Shown here: positions 63,851 to 64,000 of the stretch, one piece after another | Layout of the letters: every line of letters starts with the position of its first letter | How positions within the stretch are numbered: position 1 is the stretch's first letter | Assembly (NCBI RefSeq): GCF_019925205.1 | Contig: NC_083566.1 | Location: forward strand, 4,650,001 to 4,714,000 | Length of the DNA: 64,000 nt | Reading direction: 5' to 3' | DNA from: Metopolophium dirhodum | Lineage: Eukaryota; Arthropoda; Insecta; Hemiptera; Aphididae | The notes under the pieces: generated by a model | What the model saw: the letters and a program-made list of their open reading frames with translations, nothing else | What the model was told of the DNA's origin: nothing | The model's database searches: none | Translations under genes and position numbers: made by a program

Positions 63851-64000
63851 TGATGAGGTGATTATTGTGTACCATAGATTGAATATCTCTTTGTACCTAC
63901 TTGGTACATCTAAACTCTGAAAAATAATTATCAATATTTTATAAAAATATTCTAATTCAGTGTATGAAATGTAGTTTATTATTTTAATTTCAATTTAGAT

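Noticed and set aside
1..64000. CRISPR array, operon, or phage-like structure
   Set aside because: No regularly spaced repeats and no prokaryotic gene organisation; spliced genes, SINEs and a class-II Pol III tRNA show eukaryotic nuclear DNA.

Overview
The window is AT-rich nuclear DNA (roughly 30% GC by eye) from an insect, most likely an aphid. Reasons: one insect-type homeobox gene with small exons and multi-kilobase introns; many TAGGTA/TACCTA-rich stretches; interstitial TTAGG-type motifs; and a dense load of small DNA transposons (hAT, pogo, PIF/Harbinger), SINEs and fold-back elements. The aphid assignment rests on recalled repeat style and is not proven here.

The only well-supported protein gene is dve (defective proventriculus, Compass/SATB-related homeobox) on the + strand. 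Seven coding exons lie between 9308 and 21206 and join in one frame for about 704 residues ending in a TAA. The order is a COMPASS/ULD-like oligomerisation domain, a helical region, a homeodomain split over two exons, Asp/Glu and Gln/Pro tracts with a SUMO consensus, and a second homeodomain at the C-terminus. The 5' coding exon(s) are missing: they lie left of 9308 and I could not recognise them, or they are outside the window. The pyrimidine-rich and CpG-rich stretches at 1.95-2.93 kb and 7.3-8.1 kb are possible promoter regions.

Downstream of dve (about 24-64 kb) I found no second conserved host protein gene. There is one intact tRNA-Leu(AAG) gene (minus, 49595-49676). Three CpG-rich blocks with microsatellites (36.9-37.8, 42.7-44.0 and 51.05-52.4 kb) look like promoter or 5'-UTR territory, without recognisable coding sequence.

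Mobile DNA is the main content elsewhere. It includes a probable solo LTR (4.70-5.27 kb), a 5S-like SINE fragment (5.6 kb), a pogo-type MITE (6.7 kb), an inverted pair of one repeat family (11.4 and 35.9 kb), a TIR element with an internal tandem repeat (34.1-35.5 kb), a 1.66-kb hAT element containing a second 148-bp hAT MITE (38.6-40.3 kb), and further hAT MITEs at 41.5, 52.5 and 58.6 kb. A degraded PIF/Harbinger transposon (45.3-47.5 kb) carries its MADF/Myb-like ORF antisense between transposase exons and is broken by a 436-bp fold-back element. Two head-to-head tRNA-derived SINEs (55.7-56.9 kb) have target-site duplications; one has lost the middle of its tRNA head.

All work was by reading. 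No database search or alignment program was run, so family names rest on motifs and remembered consensus.
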